From assembly GCF_900113025.1 (NCBI RefSeq), contig NZ_FONT01000005.1:1-64000 (forward strand): a stretch of 64,000 nt of DNA. The letters run 5' to 3'. This document shows positions 7,501 through 16,657 of this stretch, one piece after another. This stretch comes from Alteribacillus iranensis (GTDB taxonomy: Bacteria > Bacillota > Bacilli > Bacillales > Marinococcaceae). A program made the translations under genes and the position numbers. The stretch's first letter is position 1. The number at the start of each line of letters is the position of its first letter. The notes under the pieces were generated by a model. It saw only the letters and a program-made list of their open reading frames with translations. It had not been told where the DNA came from and did no database searches.

Positions 7501-7917
7501 ACGGAAACCTCCTTTCTTGGAAGTAATTCTAGTGTTGAATTTCAGTTCCTCATCATTTCTAGTTCCCGGTTGTAGTTATTGCGATTCCCTGTGTGCTTTC
7601 TATCGTAAACCTCTTTTCACTTTCAATCTTATTACGCTCCTTTGGTGTTTCCCTATGCTAAAGATACTGTTTTATTCCAAAAAAAGGCCATATGTGATTC
7701 TGTTGTCAAAAGCCCCCAGAGTCAATACTCCTTGAAACTATTTTCAAAAAAGGTAACATACAAGGAACAGAACGTAATGAAACGAAGAAAATTTCCATCA
7801 TTAACGAAAAAGGATTATTAGGACTTTCAAAGAATTCATTTGTTGGAGCAGGTATTGCAGCATAAATAAGCCACAAAAGAAAGAAACGCTGAAAAAAGAA
7901 GGAAAAGGAGCAAATAC
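7501..7917. other. Gene-free stretch with a possible coding remnant
   Basis: No intact gene is supported here. At 7722-7865 on the plus strand a frame without a recognisable start reads protein-like sequence ending INEKGLLGLSKNSFVGAGIAA and a stop. It may be the tail of a decayed gene; I do not recognise it. The ribosome binding site of the sirtuin gene (AAGGAAAAGGAG) lies at the right end. Confidence 0.3.
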
Positions 7918-8646
7918 ATGAATGAACAAATACTGGCAGACTGGCTCAAAAACTCCCAATATACTGTCATAATGAGTGGTGCCGGAATGTCAACAGAAAG
8001 CGGCTTGCCTGATTTTCGTTCGCAAAACGGCCTCTGGAAAGAGAAAGACCCTTCCCGTCTAGCTAGTATTGAAGCAATGAAATATCATCACGACGATTTT
8101 CTATCCTTTTATCGCTACCGTCTACAAGAGTTGGAAAAGGTAAAGCCAAACGCCGGACATAGGTTGTTAGCTGAATGGGAAAACCAAGGAATCATCAAAA
8201 GTGTCATTACGCAAAACGTAGATGGCCTCCATCAAAAAGCAGGAAGTAAAAATATTGCTGAATTACACGGCGCTATCCATAAAATAAAGTGTCATCAATG
8301 CAGCACGTTCCATGAAAAAGAGAGATTTTTTGAAGGGACCGCCCTATGCCCCAATTGCGGCGGTTTCTTGCGTCCGAATGTCATCCTGTTTGGTGAAATG
8401 CTTCCTCAACAGGCACTTCTCTTTTCAGAAAAGGAAGCCACTCATGCGGAACTATTCATTGTGCTAGGTTCTAGTCTATCGGTAACTCCTGCGGCTACTT
8501 TACCTTTATTGGCTAAACAAAATAATGCCAAGTTAGTGATTATCAATCGAACAGAAACAGAGCTCGATGGGATTGCCGATCTTCTCATTCACGAGAAAAC
8601 AATAGGTGAGGTTCTGAGCGAGACTGCCATTTACCTTAATAATTAA
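7918..8646 (+). CDS. NAD-dependent protein deacylase, Sir2 family
   Basis: A 242-residue sirtuin that would remove acyl groups from lysines using NAD+, for example on acetyl-CoA synthetase. NAD-binding motifs GAGMSTESGLPDFRS (residues 21-35) and QNVDGLHQKAG are present, as is the catalytic His in ELHGAIHK. A zinc site CHQC...CPNCGG follows. The length matches B. subtilis SrtN (formerly YhdZ). AAAGGAGC precedes ATG 7918. Its stop is 109 bases before the kynurenine operon, which has its own promoter, so it is probably a separate unit. Confidence 0.92.
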   Translation: MNEQILADWLKNSQYTVIMSGAGMSTESGLPDFRSQNGLWKEKDPSRLASIEAMKYHHDDFLSFYRYRLQELEKVKPNAGHRLLAEWENQGIIKSVITQNVDGLHQKAGSKNIAELHGAIHKIKCHQCSTFHEKERFFEGTALCPNCGGFLRPNVILFGEMLPQQALLFSEKEATHAELFIVLGSSLSVTPAATLPLLAKQNNAKLVIINRTETELDGIADLLIHEKTIGEVLSETAIYLNN

Positions 8647-8689
8647 ATGAGATGGACAGTCACAGAGAGAGCCTGCATACAGTGTACCG

Positions 8690-8718
8690 TTGACCCGGCC
8701 CTTTCGTTAAATTATATT
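8690..8718 (+). promoter_or_regulatory. SigmaA promoter of the kynurenine operon
   Basis: TTGACC (8690-8695), 17 bases, TATATT (8713-8718). The start point near 8725 falls within the palindrome at 8721-8742. Confidence 0.7.
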
Positions 8719-8720
8719 AA

Positions 8721-8742
8721 CAGTAGTATGATCATCCTACTG
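8721..8742. promoter_or_regulatory. Palindromic operator of the kynurenine operon
   Basis: CAGTAG-TA-TGATCA-TC-CTACTG is a 22-base inverted repeat centred on TGATCA. It covers the predicted transcription start and ends just before the ribosome binding site, a position suited to repression. The regulator is not in the window. Confidence 0.5.
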
Positions 8743-8755
8743 AGGAGTGTTAGCG

Positions 8756-10036
8756 ATGACTGAACCCCTTGACTCGTTAGATTATGCAAAAAATCTAGAT
8801 AAAAAAGACACGCTTAGACATTTCCGGAGTGAGTTTTATATCCCGTCAAACACCATTTATTTAGATGGGAATTCACTAGGCCTATTATCGAAACGAGCTG
8901 AACATTCATTACAAGAAGTATTACATTCATGGAAGACACTTGGCATTGATGGCTGGACGCAGGGAGAGCACCCGTGGTACTATCTGTCGGAAACGTTAGG
9001 TGAGATGAGCGCCTCTCTCGTTGGCGCAGAACCCAATGAAGTCATTGTCACTGGTTCCACTACCACGAACCTGCACCAAATCCTATCTACCTTTTATCAA
9101 CCTGAAGGCCATAAGAATAAAATATTAGCAGATGAACTAAACTTTCCTTCTGACATCTACGCACTAAAAAGTCAACTACAGCTACATGGCCTCCAACCTG
9201 AAACACATTTAGTGCAGGTAAAAAGCCGTGATGGTCATACGTTGCATGAAGATGATATTGTATCTGCCATGACAGAAGATATTGCATTCATTGTCCTTCC
9301 AAGCGTCTTATACAGAAGCGGTCAAATTCTTGATATGGAATACTTAACGAGAGAAGCGCACAAGCGCGATATTTTAATTGCTTTCGATTTATGCCACTCC
9401 ATAGGAGCTGTTCCCCACTGCCTTAGCAAATGGAATGTTGATTTTGCATTTTGGTGCAATTATAAGCATTTAAATGGAGGGCCGGGCTCGGTTGCATCTT
9501 TATATGTAAATCAAAAACATTTCAATACTTCTCCTGGTCTTGCCGGTTGGTTCGGATCAGACAAGAACAAACAGTTTGATATGGAGCACACTATGTTTCC
9601 TGCTTCTGACGCAGGTGCTTATCAAATAGGAACCCCTCATCTGCTGAGCGCCGCTCCTTTATATGGCTCATTAAGTATGTTTAATGAGGCGGGGATCGAG
9701 AATATTCGAGCAAAGTCACTAAAAATGACCGAATATTTCATGGAACTTATCGACAAACAGTTACATTTTTATGATTTTCAAATAGCGAATCCTCAAGTGA
9801 ATGAGAAACGAGGAGCTCACATCTATCTAGAACACCCTGAAGCCGCCCGTATCTGTAAAGCTTTAAAAGCAAACCATGTCATCCCAGATTTCAGGTCGCC
9901 CCATGGAATTCGATTAGCACCGGTTCCTTTATATAACACCTATGAAGAAATTTGGAAAACCGTCCAGTTATTGAAACGTATCATGGATGAAAAATTATAC
10001 AAGAAGTTTTCTAACAAACGTGATGTTATCGCATGA
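8756..10036 (+). CDS. kynU: Kynureninase
   Basis: A 426-residue PLP enzyme that cleaves kynurenine to anthranilate and alanine. The PLP lysine is Lys237 in [12 protein letters not shown], and substrate-binding motifs such as YLDGNSLG and [10 protein letters not shown] are in family order. The start is ATG 8756, eight bases after GAGGAG; a GTG three codons earlier overlaps the ribosome binding site. First gene of kynU-kynA-transporter-kynB, which together convert tryptophan to anthranilate. The usual bacterial order is kynA-B-U, so this order is shuffled. Confidence 0.95.
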   Translation: MTEPLDSLDYAKNLDKKDTLRHFRSEFYIPSNTIYLDGNSLGLLSKRAEHSLQEVLHSWKTLGIDGWTQGEHPWYYLSETLGEMSASLVGAEPNEVIVTGSTTTNLHQILSTFYQPEGHKNKILADELNFPSDIYALKSQLQLHGLQPETHLVQVKSRDGHTLHEDDIVSAMTEDIAFIVLPSVLYRSGQILDMEYLTREAHKRDILIAFDLCHSIGAVPHCLSKWNVDFAFWCNYKHLNGGPGSVASLYVNQKHFNTSPGLAGWFGSDKNKQFDMEHTMFPASDAGAYQIGTPHLLSAAPLYGSLSMFNEAGIENIRAKSLKMTEYFMELIDKQLHFYDFQIANPQVNEKRGAHIYLEHPEAARICKALKANHVIPDFRSPHGIRLAPVPLYNTYEEIWKTVQLLKRIMDEKLYKKFSNKRDVIA

Positions 10037-10074
10037 GAAAAAAATGTCCCTACTCTGATAGGAGGAGAAGTCCT

Positions 10075-10929
10075 ATGTCAAAGCCAATATCTGAGCTCTT
10101 AAAAGCTTTAGAAAGGGAAAAAGGGATTCATACGGATTTTAAAGAAAATATGACATATGGTGATTACTTAAATTTAGATGATATTTTATCCAGCCAACAA
10201 CGTCTCTCCAATCATCATGATGAAATGCTTTTTATTATTATTCATCAAGTGAGTGAACTGTGGATGAAGCTTATCCTTCACGAACTAACAGCTTCTATTA
10301 AATCAATTGAGGATGGAGATCTACAGCCAGCTTTTAAAATGTTAGCCCGTGTAAGTAAAATACAATCACAAATCATTCAAGCATGGGATGTGTTATCAAC
10401 ATTAACTCCTGCTGAGTATTTAGAATTTCGAGATAAGCTCGGCCAAGCTTCCGGTTTTCAATCTTATCAATATCGATTAATTGAATTTGCTTTAGGTTAC
10501 AAATCGAGTCATATCTTAAAAATATATAAAAATAATGAAGACGTATATCGCATGTTAAAAGCCGCTTACCAGGCGCCCAGTATTTATGATGTGTCGATCA
10601 AGGCTTTATCCCGTGCCGGCCTTTCGATAAACCCGCGTTTAATTAATAGGGATTACTCTAAAACATATAGTGGTGATCCATCGGTTGCACAGGCGTGGAA
10701 GGAAGTATATTTACAGGTCGACAAATATTGGGAGTTATATCAATTAGCAGAGAAACTAGTCGATATTGAAGATTGGCTGCAACAATGGCGCTTTCGTCAT
10801 ATGAAAACAGTTGAACGTATTATTGGTTTTAAGACAGGTACTGGTGGTTCCTCTGGAGTTAATTATTTAAGACAAGTCCTCGACCATCGATTTTTCCCAG
10901 AGTTATGGGACTTGCGCACGCAGTTGTGA
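10075..10929 (+). CDS. kynA: Tryptophan 2,3-dioxygenase
   Basis: A 284-residue haem enzyme opening the indole ring of tryptophan to give N-formylkynurenine. The substrate-site motif [14 protein letters not shown] is near residue 55-65. The C-terminal [23 protein letters not shown] carries His242, the likely axial haem ligand. The frame is open back to 10033, where an ATG overlaps the kynU stop, but ATG 10075 has a near-perfect AGGAGGAG seven bases ahead and gives the normal length. Second gene of the operon. Confidence 0.95.
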   Translation: MSKPISELLKALEREKGIHTDFKENMTYGDYLNLDDILSSQQRLSNHHDEMLFIIIHQVSELWMKLILHELTASIKSIEDGDLQPAFKMLARVSKIQSQIIQAWDVLSTLTPAEYLEFRDKLGQASGFQSYQYRLIEFALGYKSSHILKIYKNNEDVYRMLKAAYQAPSIYDVSIKALSRAGLSINPRLINRDYSKTYSGDPSVAQAWKEVYLQVDKYWELYQLAEKLVDIEDWLQQWRFRHMKTVERIIGFKTGTGGSSGVNYLRQVLDHRFFPELWDLRTQL

Positions 10930-11033
10930 ACGCATAACGGGAAGAGAACATACGTAAGACTAGCGTCTGTTATGTTACCTTCCTTCGTTACATAAATGTT
11001 CGGAAATTAAAGAAACAGTGGGGTGATTTACAC

Positions 11034-12374
11034 ATGAATGAGTCTAGAGAACAATGGTCCTCCAAACTTGGTTTCATCTTAGCATCAGCTGGTGCAGCTG
11101 TGGGACTAGGAGCTATTTGGAAATTCCCGTACGTCACTGGAATGAGTGGCGGTGGTGCCTTTTTCCTGATCTTTATTCTATTCACTCTTTTAATTGGGTT
11201 GCCGTTACTCATTGCTGAATTTATCATTGGCAGAGGTTCTGGTGAAGAAGCCATTTCGGCTTACAAAAAACTTGCCCCTAACAGTTTATGGGTGTGGGTG
11301 GGCAGATTCGGAGTGATTGGCTGCTTCCTATTGCTTTCTTTTTATAGTGTAGTCGGAGGATGGGTATTAATATACAGTGGTATATCAGTCACGGGACAAG
11401 TTATAAGCCATAACGCTGACTATGAAACTATTTTTGAAACGATAACAGGTACGCCCCTTATTACGATAATTGGTTTGGCAGCTTTCACACTCATTAACAT
11501 ACTTGTTGTGTCTGCCGGTGTCCAAAATGGTATCGAGAAAGCAAACAAGTATATGATGCCGCTTTTATTTTTGTTTTTTCTAATCATCGTGATCCGTTCA
11601 CTAACTCTCGAAGGAGCTATGGAAGGAGTCACATTTTTTCTTGCTCCTGATTTTTCTAAAATCACAGGGGAATCTTTATTATACGCTTTAGGACAATCGT
11701 TTTTTTCACTAGCTGTTGGTTTTTCATGCCTGGTCACTTACAGTTCCTACCTGAAGAAAAACGTCAATATCGTATCTTCGGCGGGATCTGTTGTGAGTAT
11801 GAATATTTTTATCTCTTTGTTAGCAGGTCTGGCAATTTTTCCTGTTGTGTTTGCATTTGGCTATGAACCTACAGAAGGGCCGGGTTTGCTGTTTATGGTC
11901 TTACCATCGGTGTTTTCTGAAATCCCGCTCGGGGAAGTATTTCTTAGTCTATTCCTATTTCTGTTCTTGTTTGCCACATTAACTTCTTCCTTTAGCTTGT
12001 ATGAAATCATTGTAGCCGCTTTTACAAAGAACAGTCAAAAGTCTCGGAAAACGGTAACCTGGATCGCTGGCATCGTTATCTTCGTTGCAGCTATTCCATC
12101 AGCATTATCTTCTAGTACTCTTTCAGAGTTCTCCATTTTTGGAAAAAGTGTTTTTGACGCCACAGATTTTCTCGTTAGTAATATTATGTTACCAGTTGGA
12201 AGCCTGCTTATCTCTCTTTTTATCGTACATAAGATGAACAGGGTTATTGTTAAAGAAGAATTTCAATTAACTCATTCCTCTCCAGCGACGTATAACGTGT
12301 GGAGACTACTGATGACCTGGTTCGTTCCACTAACTATAATAGTCGTCTTTCTGAATACGATTGGACTATTTTAA
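11034..12374 (+). CDS. Sodium-dependent transporter, NSS/SNF family, probable tryptophan importer
   Basis: A 446-residue sodium:neurotransmitter symporter family protein with about 11-12 transmembrane helices, of the LeuT/TnaT/MhsT class. The N-terminal signature WSSKLGFILASAGAAVGLGAIWKFPY and GGAFFLIF are clear sodium/substrate-site motifs. Sitting between kynA and kynB, it probably imports tryptophan (or kynurenine); this is inference from context, as TnaT and MhsT of this family carry tryptophan. ATG 11034 follows GGGGTG. Its stop codon overlaps the kynB ribosome binding site. Confidence 0.85.
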   Translation: MNESREQWSSKLGFILASAGAAVGLGAIWKFPYVTGMSGGGAFFLIFILFTLLIGLPLLIAEFIIGRGSGEEAISAYKKLAPNSLWVWVGRFGVIGCFLLLSFYSVVGGWVLIYSGISVTGQVISHNADYETIFETITGTPLITIIGLAAFTLINILVVSAGVQNGIEKANKYMMPLLFLFFLIIVIRSLTLEGAMEGVTFFLAPDFSKITGESLLYALGQSFFSLAVGFSCLVTYSSYLKKNVNIVSSAGSVVSMNIFISLLAGLAIFPVVFAFGYEPTEGPGLLFMVLPSVFSEIPLGEVFLSLFLFLFLFATLTSSFSLYEIIVAAFTKNSQKSRKTVTWIAGIVIFVAAIPSALSSSTLSEFSIFGKSVFDATDFLVSNIMLPVGSLLISLFIVHKMNRVIVKEEFQLTHSSPATYNVWRLLMTWFVPLTIIVVFLNTIGLF

Positions 12375-12383
12375 GGAGGTATT

Positions 12384-13028
12384 ATGAAGAACTCTAGTTG
12401 GATCGACATATCTCAACCTCTGACAAACAGCATGGGGCACTGGCCACAAGATACCCCTTTTTCGTATCGATTGACTTATACAAAAGAACAAACAGGTTCC
12501 GTAAACATTGGGCGTATTACAACAAGCCTTCATACAGGTACACACGCTGACGCTCCTTTTCATTTTGACGATGATGGGGAGCGTATTCATGAGTTGGACA
12601 TTAATGTGTATATCGGCGAAGCGCGTGTGATCGATGTATCGCAGTATAGTAGCATTGGAAAAAAAGAACTTGAGGAAATAGACGTAAGAGGAGTGCAAAG
12701 ACTCCTTCTACGTACAACCACATCGACAAATCCAGAAGTTTTTCCTGATGAAATAACTTTTTTGCGAAAAGATTTAGGTCCATTTTTAAAAGAGAAAAAT
12801 ATTTTCCTTGTTGGCGTCGATGTTCCTTCAGTTGATCCATTAACGAGTAAAACGGTGGAAGCTCACCATTCTCTCCATAAAAATGGCGTCCATATTTTAG
12901 AAAACCTAGTACTATCAGATATAGAACCAGGGAACTATGAGTTAATTGCTTTGCCCCTTCCCATCCAACAAGCTGATGGGAGTCCTGTACGGGCTGTCAT
13001 ACGTCCTCTTCAAAAGAGTAATAGATAA
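12384..13028 (+). CDS. kynB: Kynurenine formamidase
   Basis: A 214-residue metal-dependent cyclase-family hydrolase that turns N-formylkynurenine into kynurenine and formate. The metal motif HTGTHADAPFHF is at residues 50-61, with a second site in GVDVPSVDP and EAHHSLHKNGVHILENL. AAGGAGGT starts within the stop of the transporter gene and ATG 12384 follows, so translation is probably coupled. Last gene of the operon. With kynA and kynU it completes the tryptophan-to-anthranilate pathway. Confidence 0.94.
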   Translation: MKNSSWIDISQPLTNSMGHWPQDTPFSYRLTYTKEQTGSVNIGRITTSLHTGTHADAPFHFDDDGERIHELDINVYIGEARVIDVSQYSSIGKKELEEIDVRGVQRLLLRTTTSTNPEVFPDEITFLRKDLGPFLKEKNIFLVGVDVPSVDPLTSKTVEAHHSLHKNGVHILENLVLSDIEPGNYELIALPLPIQQADGSPVRAVIRPLQKSNR

Positions 13029-13131
13029 CAAATATGCAAAAACGGTTCTCTGTCAATTAAGATTTTTGATCGATTGAAGAAGAAAATATGATGGGTACAA
13101 GAGGTAAGAATGGCTCAAATTTAACCATAAA

Positions 13132-13241
13132 GCAGAGAAAAATGCGAGACTCCTGCGGAAAAACGGGCGTTCGAGACCCCGCAACGGTCTTTGTGATGAG
13201 GCTCGGGCGTTCGTCCGCGGAAAGCGAGTATTTTTCTCTGC
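13132..13241 (+). repeat. Structured repeat A, copy 2
   Basis: Arms GCAGAGAAAAAT (13132-13143) and ATTTTTCTCTGC (13230-13241) pair. The core GACTCCTGCGG...GACCCCGCA...GATGAGG...CCGCGGAAAGC matches copies 1 and 3. The inner stem here is CGAG (13172-13175) with CTCG (13202-13205), whereas the other copies use different paired sequences. It lies after kynB. Confidence 0.78.
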
Positions 13242-13524
13242 GTCTTATGTATATCCTATTGTTAATGAAGAGCCTTTTGAAAAGGAGAAGGCATCGTGAA
13301 ATCACACCAGGCCATAAGACATACGTTTTGTGACCTTAACATCTACGTGCTTGTCTTTATACCCGATAGCTCTGTGATAAAATGATCTTGTACTCTTTTC
13401 CTTTCCTTTAACCTTTTAGCTCGCAAGTTTAGGCTCTCAAAAGAGAGGGGAATGAGCGTATTTTTTTGGCTTCTTTAGAAGCCTTGTTAGAATGGAAAGC
13501 ACTACCACATTTAGTATAGAGCCA
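13242..13524. other. Gene-free stretch after repeat A copy 2
   Basis: It holds a 29-codon frame beginning GTG at 13296 with a good AAAGGAGAAGG ahead, with no recognisable product, and a perfect short palindrome GGCTTCT-TT-AGAAGCC near 13470. I see no supported gene. Confidence 0.3.
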
Positions 13525-13555
13525 AAAAACCTGCGGTCCTGACCGCAGGTTTTCT
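13525..13555 (-). terminator. Terminator of the YeeE/YedE gene
   Basis: AAAACCTGCGGTC pairs with GACCGCAGGTTTT around CT, just beyond the stop of the transporter gene at 13568. Confidence 0.88.
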
Positions 13556-13567
13556 CTTATAAACTGT

Positions 13568-14815
13568 CTAACAGAATGAGTCATTTTGTTTAGGCACAGA
13601 GAGTCCAAATATAGGACGTAAAAACAACGCCAAAAATGTCCCTGCCATCGCAAGAATGCCCCAAATGTAACCATGGAGGCTAAAGGAGGCAATTCCTCCA
13701 AAATAGGCGCCAATGTTGCAGCCAAAAGCAAGTCTAGCTCCATAGCCCATTAAAAGACCACCGATTACTGAGGCCGCTGCGTTTCTTGCTGTGATTTTTC
13801 TCATTCGGAACAAGCCCCCAGCGGCAGACGCAAGGAATGCTCCTATAATGACCCCAATATTTAAAACACTTGTAGTATCAGCAAATATAGAAGCTTGTAA
13901 TGCTTCTTGGTTCTCTTGCCAATATCCCCAGCTTGAAGCATCAATACCTATGAATTCAGCGGCTTTAGAACCCCAGAGTGCGAATGCTGAAGTAATTCCC
14001 CACGGAGTTCCACGCGTCATTAACGTGATGGCATTTAATAGAGCAAGTACTATACCTGCTGTGATTAATGGCCACGAGCCTCTAAATATTCTCTTCCAGC
14101 CTTTCTCTGTTGGAAGACTTGCCAGTTTAGGTGGGTTCTTTTTCTTTTCGACTCGCAGGGTATACAAAATAATAAGACCAAAAAATAAAATAGAAACAGC
14201 CCAAGCACCAAAATAACCTAACCCTGTTGATGTAGCTAATGAAATAGCGCCAAACGAAGGCATGTCGTTTGTCCAAAAGTCAAGATGATATGCGCCTACT
14301 GTTGCCCCGATTATAAAGAAAATCAAGGTAATAAACATGACAGCACGCCCTTCACCAATCGCGTAAAGTGTTCCGGACGCACAGCCATTACCGAGTTGCA
14401 TACCGATACCGAATAAAAATGCGCCAACAACGAGACTAACCCCTACAGGTGAAACATATCCAGCGGCTTCTCCGCCAAAGAAAGTAAACCCAGTTGCAAG
14501 TATGGGAGCGAAAAGAGTAACAGCTACTGCAAGCATGATCATATGAGCGCGTAAAGCTTGTCCATTTCCAACCGCAGCAAAGCGGCGAAACGCCGAAGTA
14601 AACCCAAAACGAGCATGGAATAATGTGTAACCTAAAGCAACTCCGATGACGAGCAAAATAGGTTGAACAATCACCTGAGTCGCTATCAAATATATTAGTA
14701 AGACCACAGATATCAGAATACCTCCATAAATGAGAGGCAGTTGTGGTTTATTTAATTCTAATGCTTTCTTTTCTTCTGCAGGTTGTTCCAATGTAGATTG
14801 TACGTGTGCTTCCAT
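13568..14815 (-). CDS. YeeE/YedE-family sulfur (thiosulfate) transporter
   Basis: A 415-residue multi-helix membrane protein of the YeeE/YedE family, whose characterised member TsuA imports thiosulfate. The signature cysteine motifs are present: GNGCASGTLY in the first half and AFGCNIGAYFGG in the second. The two halves look like an internal duplication, as in TsuA. The start is ATG 14815 after GAGGTGA. It is transcribed from a promoter overlapping the stop of the glycosylase gene. No TusA/SirA-type sulfur carrier gene lies beside it, so the substrate is inferred from family only. Confidence 0.85.
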   Translation of the reverse strand: MEAHVQSTLEQPAEEKKALELNKPQLPLIYGGILISVVLLIYLIATQVIVQPILLVIGVALGYTLFHARFGFTSAFRRFAAVGNGQALRAHMIMLAVAVTLFAPILATGFTFFGGEAAGYVSPVGVSLVVGAFLFGIGMQLGNGCASGTLYAIGEGRAVMFITLIFFIIGATVGAYHLDFWTNDMPSFGAISLATSTGLGYFGAWAVSILFFGLIILYTLRVEKKKNPPKLASLPTEKGWKRIFRGSWPLITAGIVLALLNAITLMTRGTPWGITSAFALWGSKAAEFIGIDASSWGYWQENQEALQASIFADTTSVLNIGVIIGAFLASAAGGLFRMRKITARNAAASVIGGLLMGYGARLAFGCNIGAYFGGIASFSLHGYIWGILAMAGTFLALFLRPIFGLSVPKQNDSFC

Positions 14816-14867
14816 CTATATTCACCTCAAACCTACCATCTTAGTTGGTTTTCTTGTTAGTGAATAT

Positions 14868-14896
14868 ATAATACTACCTATGCCTATTTTGGTCAA
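14868..14896 (-). promoter_or_regulatory. SigmaA promoter of the YeeE/YedE gene
   Basis: Read on the minus strand: TTGACC (14896-14891), 17 bases, TATTAT (14873-14868). The -35 box overlaps the TGA stop codon of the upstream glycosylase gene. Confidence 0.6.
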
Positions 14897-15498
14897 TCTA
14901 ATTTTTTGATGGATTTACGTGACTTCGATACAAATGGGTTATCCTTTTCCCAGAAACGCCACGGATAATCTTTTGCTTCTCCTGAATTATCAATACCTAT
15001 TCGAGGCCCGCTAAGTATTTCATCAACTTTTTCTCCTTTGGCGATATAAAGCGGCTTCTCAAAAAGAGGCCTGCCATAATCCGACTTATTAATCCCGAGC
15101 GCTTTCGTTAATTTACCAGGTCCGCTAGTTAGTTCAGTCTTCTTTTTATTTCCTCGCCTTTCATACATTAAGTCGATACCTACCACTGGTTCTACTGCCC
15201 GAATTAAGACTGCTTGCGGAAGCCCTTCTTGTTCACAAACGACATTAACGAGTGCATGAGTATGCATCTCATAAATATATGCATATCCTGGTTTTCCAAA
15301 CATAATTTCGGTTCGTTTCGTTCTTCTATACCCAAAACTATGAGCAGCTTGGTCATCAGGACCTTGATAGGCTTCCGTTTCAACAATTCTTCCTGCGGCT
15401 ATTCCTTCCTCAGTCTCTTTTACCAAAATTTGGCCAAGCAGGCGTTTTGCCATGTCCAACGTACGCTTTTGAAAAAAGGATGGAGGTACAGGTCTCAT
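14893..15498 (-). CDS. 3-methyladenine DNA glycosylase, AAG/MPG type
   Basis: A 201-residue base-excision repair enzyme that removes alkylated purines. Family motifs include the catalytic region GRIVETEAYQGPDDQAAHS, then MFGKPGYAYIYEMHTHALVNVV, and GPGKLTKALGI. The start is taken as ATG 15498. Two adjacent in-frame GTG codons lie just upstream but too close to GAGGAG to be used efficiently. B. subtilis has the same family as YxlJ/Aag. It is a single gene whose stop codon overlaps the promoter of the next gene on the same strand. Confidence 0.92.
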   Translation of the reverse strand: MRPVPPSFFQKRTLDMAKRLLGQILVKETEEGIAAGRIVETEAYQGPDDQAAHSFGYRRTKRTEIMFGKPGYAYIYEMHTHALVNVVCEQEGLPQAVLIRAVEPVVGIDLMYERRGNKKKTELTSGPGKLTKALGINKSDYGRPLFEKPLYIAKGEKVDEILSGPRIGIDNSGEAKDYPWRFWEKDNPFVSKSRKSIKKLD

Positions 15499-15626
15499 TT
15501 TTATCACCACTCCTCTCTCCTATATTTTACATTGTTTTTTCTTTATTAATCACTTCACTGTAATTGAACCTAATCACTTCATCATATAATGAGTAGATGA
15601 CATGAATTTAAAGGCAGGTTGATAAT

Positions 15627-16550
15627 ATGGCAATGAAGCCTCCTCTACTTGAGGCGGGAGATACTGTTGGAATTGTTACTCTAGGCAGTCCTATTAACCC
15701 TTCTGTAGCAAATGCAAGGATTGAAACACTACAGAGTATGGGGTTACATGTAGTATTAGGGGATTCCGTCTATGGTCATGACGGCTTCCTAGCTGGGTCT
15801 AACGAGGAGAGAGCTCGTGATTTCATGCGTATGATTATTGACGATGACATTGACATGATTCTTCCTTCACGTGGTGGCGTAGGTGTTGCAGGCATCTTGC
15901 CATATCTTGACTACCCAACAATCCAAGACAATCCTAAAGTTATAACTGGTTATAGTGATATCACAGTATTACTAAATGCGCTGTATCAATTCAGTAATCT
16001 TGTAACTTTCCAGAGCCTCATGCTGATCGACTTTCGTTTTTCTACTCCTGCTTTTAATTTTGATCAGTTTTTTAAGAATGTCTCTACCTTAGAAGCACCT
16101 CGTCTAATAGAAAATCCTCCCGGCATTCCCCTTGTTGGTCAAGTACCTGGAAATGTGACCGCTCCTATAGTTGGAGGTAATTTGACTTCCTTTATTGGCA
16201 CTCTCGGCACTCCGTTCGAGATAGATACAAGGGGGAAAATTCTTCTTTTAGAGGAAACAAATGAGCCTGTCAATACGGTATATCGCTACTTAAATCAGTT
16301 GCACATGGCGGGAAAATTTGATGATTGTGCAGGTATTGTTATGGGAGAATGTAGTGGTTGTTCGATGGCTTACGGCGTCTCCTATGAAGAGCTCATTGAT
16401 GATTTCTTAGTCCCCCTTGGAAAACCTTTAATAACAGGTCTTTCTACAGCCCATGGACTTTTCAAAACAACGGTACCTATTGGATCTCAAGTCCAATTGA
16501 ATGCTTCCGAAGCACAGCTGGTTATTCTCGAACCAACAGTTATGTATTAA
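15627..16550 (+). CDS. LD-carboxypeptidase, peptidase family S66
   Basis: A 307-residue cytoplasmic peptidase that trims the terminal D-alanine from muropeptides (LdcA/YkfA) or acts on related peptide conjugates (MccF). The nucleophilic serine sits in GYSDIT, with the Glu and His of the triad in LLLEETNEP and STAHGLFKTTVPIG. Length is normal. ATG 15627 is preceded by GGCAGG; a second ATG two codons on is possible. No peptide transporter neighbours it, so cell-wall recycling is the default assumption. Confidence 0.88.
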   Translation: MAMKPPLLEAGDTVGIVTLGSPINPSVANARIETLQSMGLHVVLGDSVYGHDGFLAGSNEERARDFMRMIIDDDIDMILPSRGGVGVAGILPYLDYPTIQDNPKVITGYSDITVLLNALYQFSNLVTFQSLMLIDFRFSTPAFNFDQFFKNVSTLEAPRLIENPPGIPLVGQVPGNVTAPIVGGNLTSFIGTLGTPFEIDTRGKILLLEETNEPVNTVYRYLNQLHMAGKFDDCAGIVMGECSGCSMAYGVSYEELIDDFLVPLGKPLITGLSTAHGLFKTTVPIGSQVQLNASEAQLVILEPTVMY

Positions 16551-16657
16551 TATAGGAATCTTATCCTATCCGACCTTTCTCTAAACTTTTTTTAAGAAGT
16601 TTATGATTCCTTGAAATTGGTTAAGATGCTAGTGAGAGAAAGGAGGAATGCAAATTT

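Noticed and set aside
13296-13385. 29-codon frame with a good ribosome binding site
   Set aside because: No recognisable sequence, no terminator and no promoter; probably chance in a repeat-flanked gap.
13791-14216. Plus-strand frame opposite the YeeE/YedE gene
   Set aside because: It is a shadow of a hydrophobic gene on the other strand, with no ribosome binding site and unlikely composition. The same applies to long antisense frames over recQ, nhaC, the pot genes and the aldehyde dehydrogenase.
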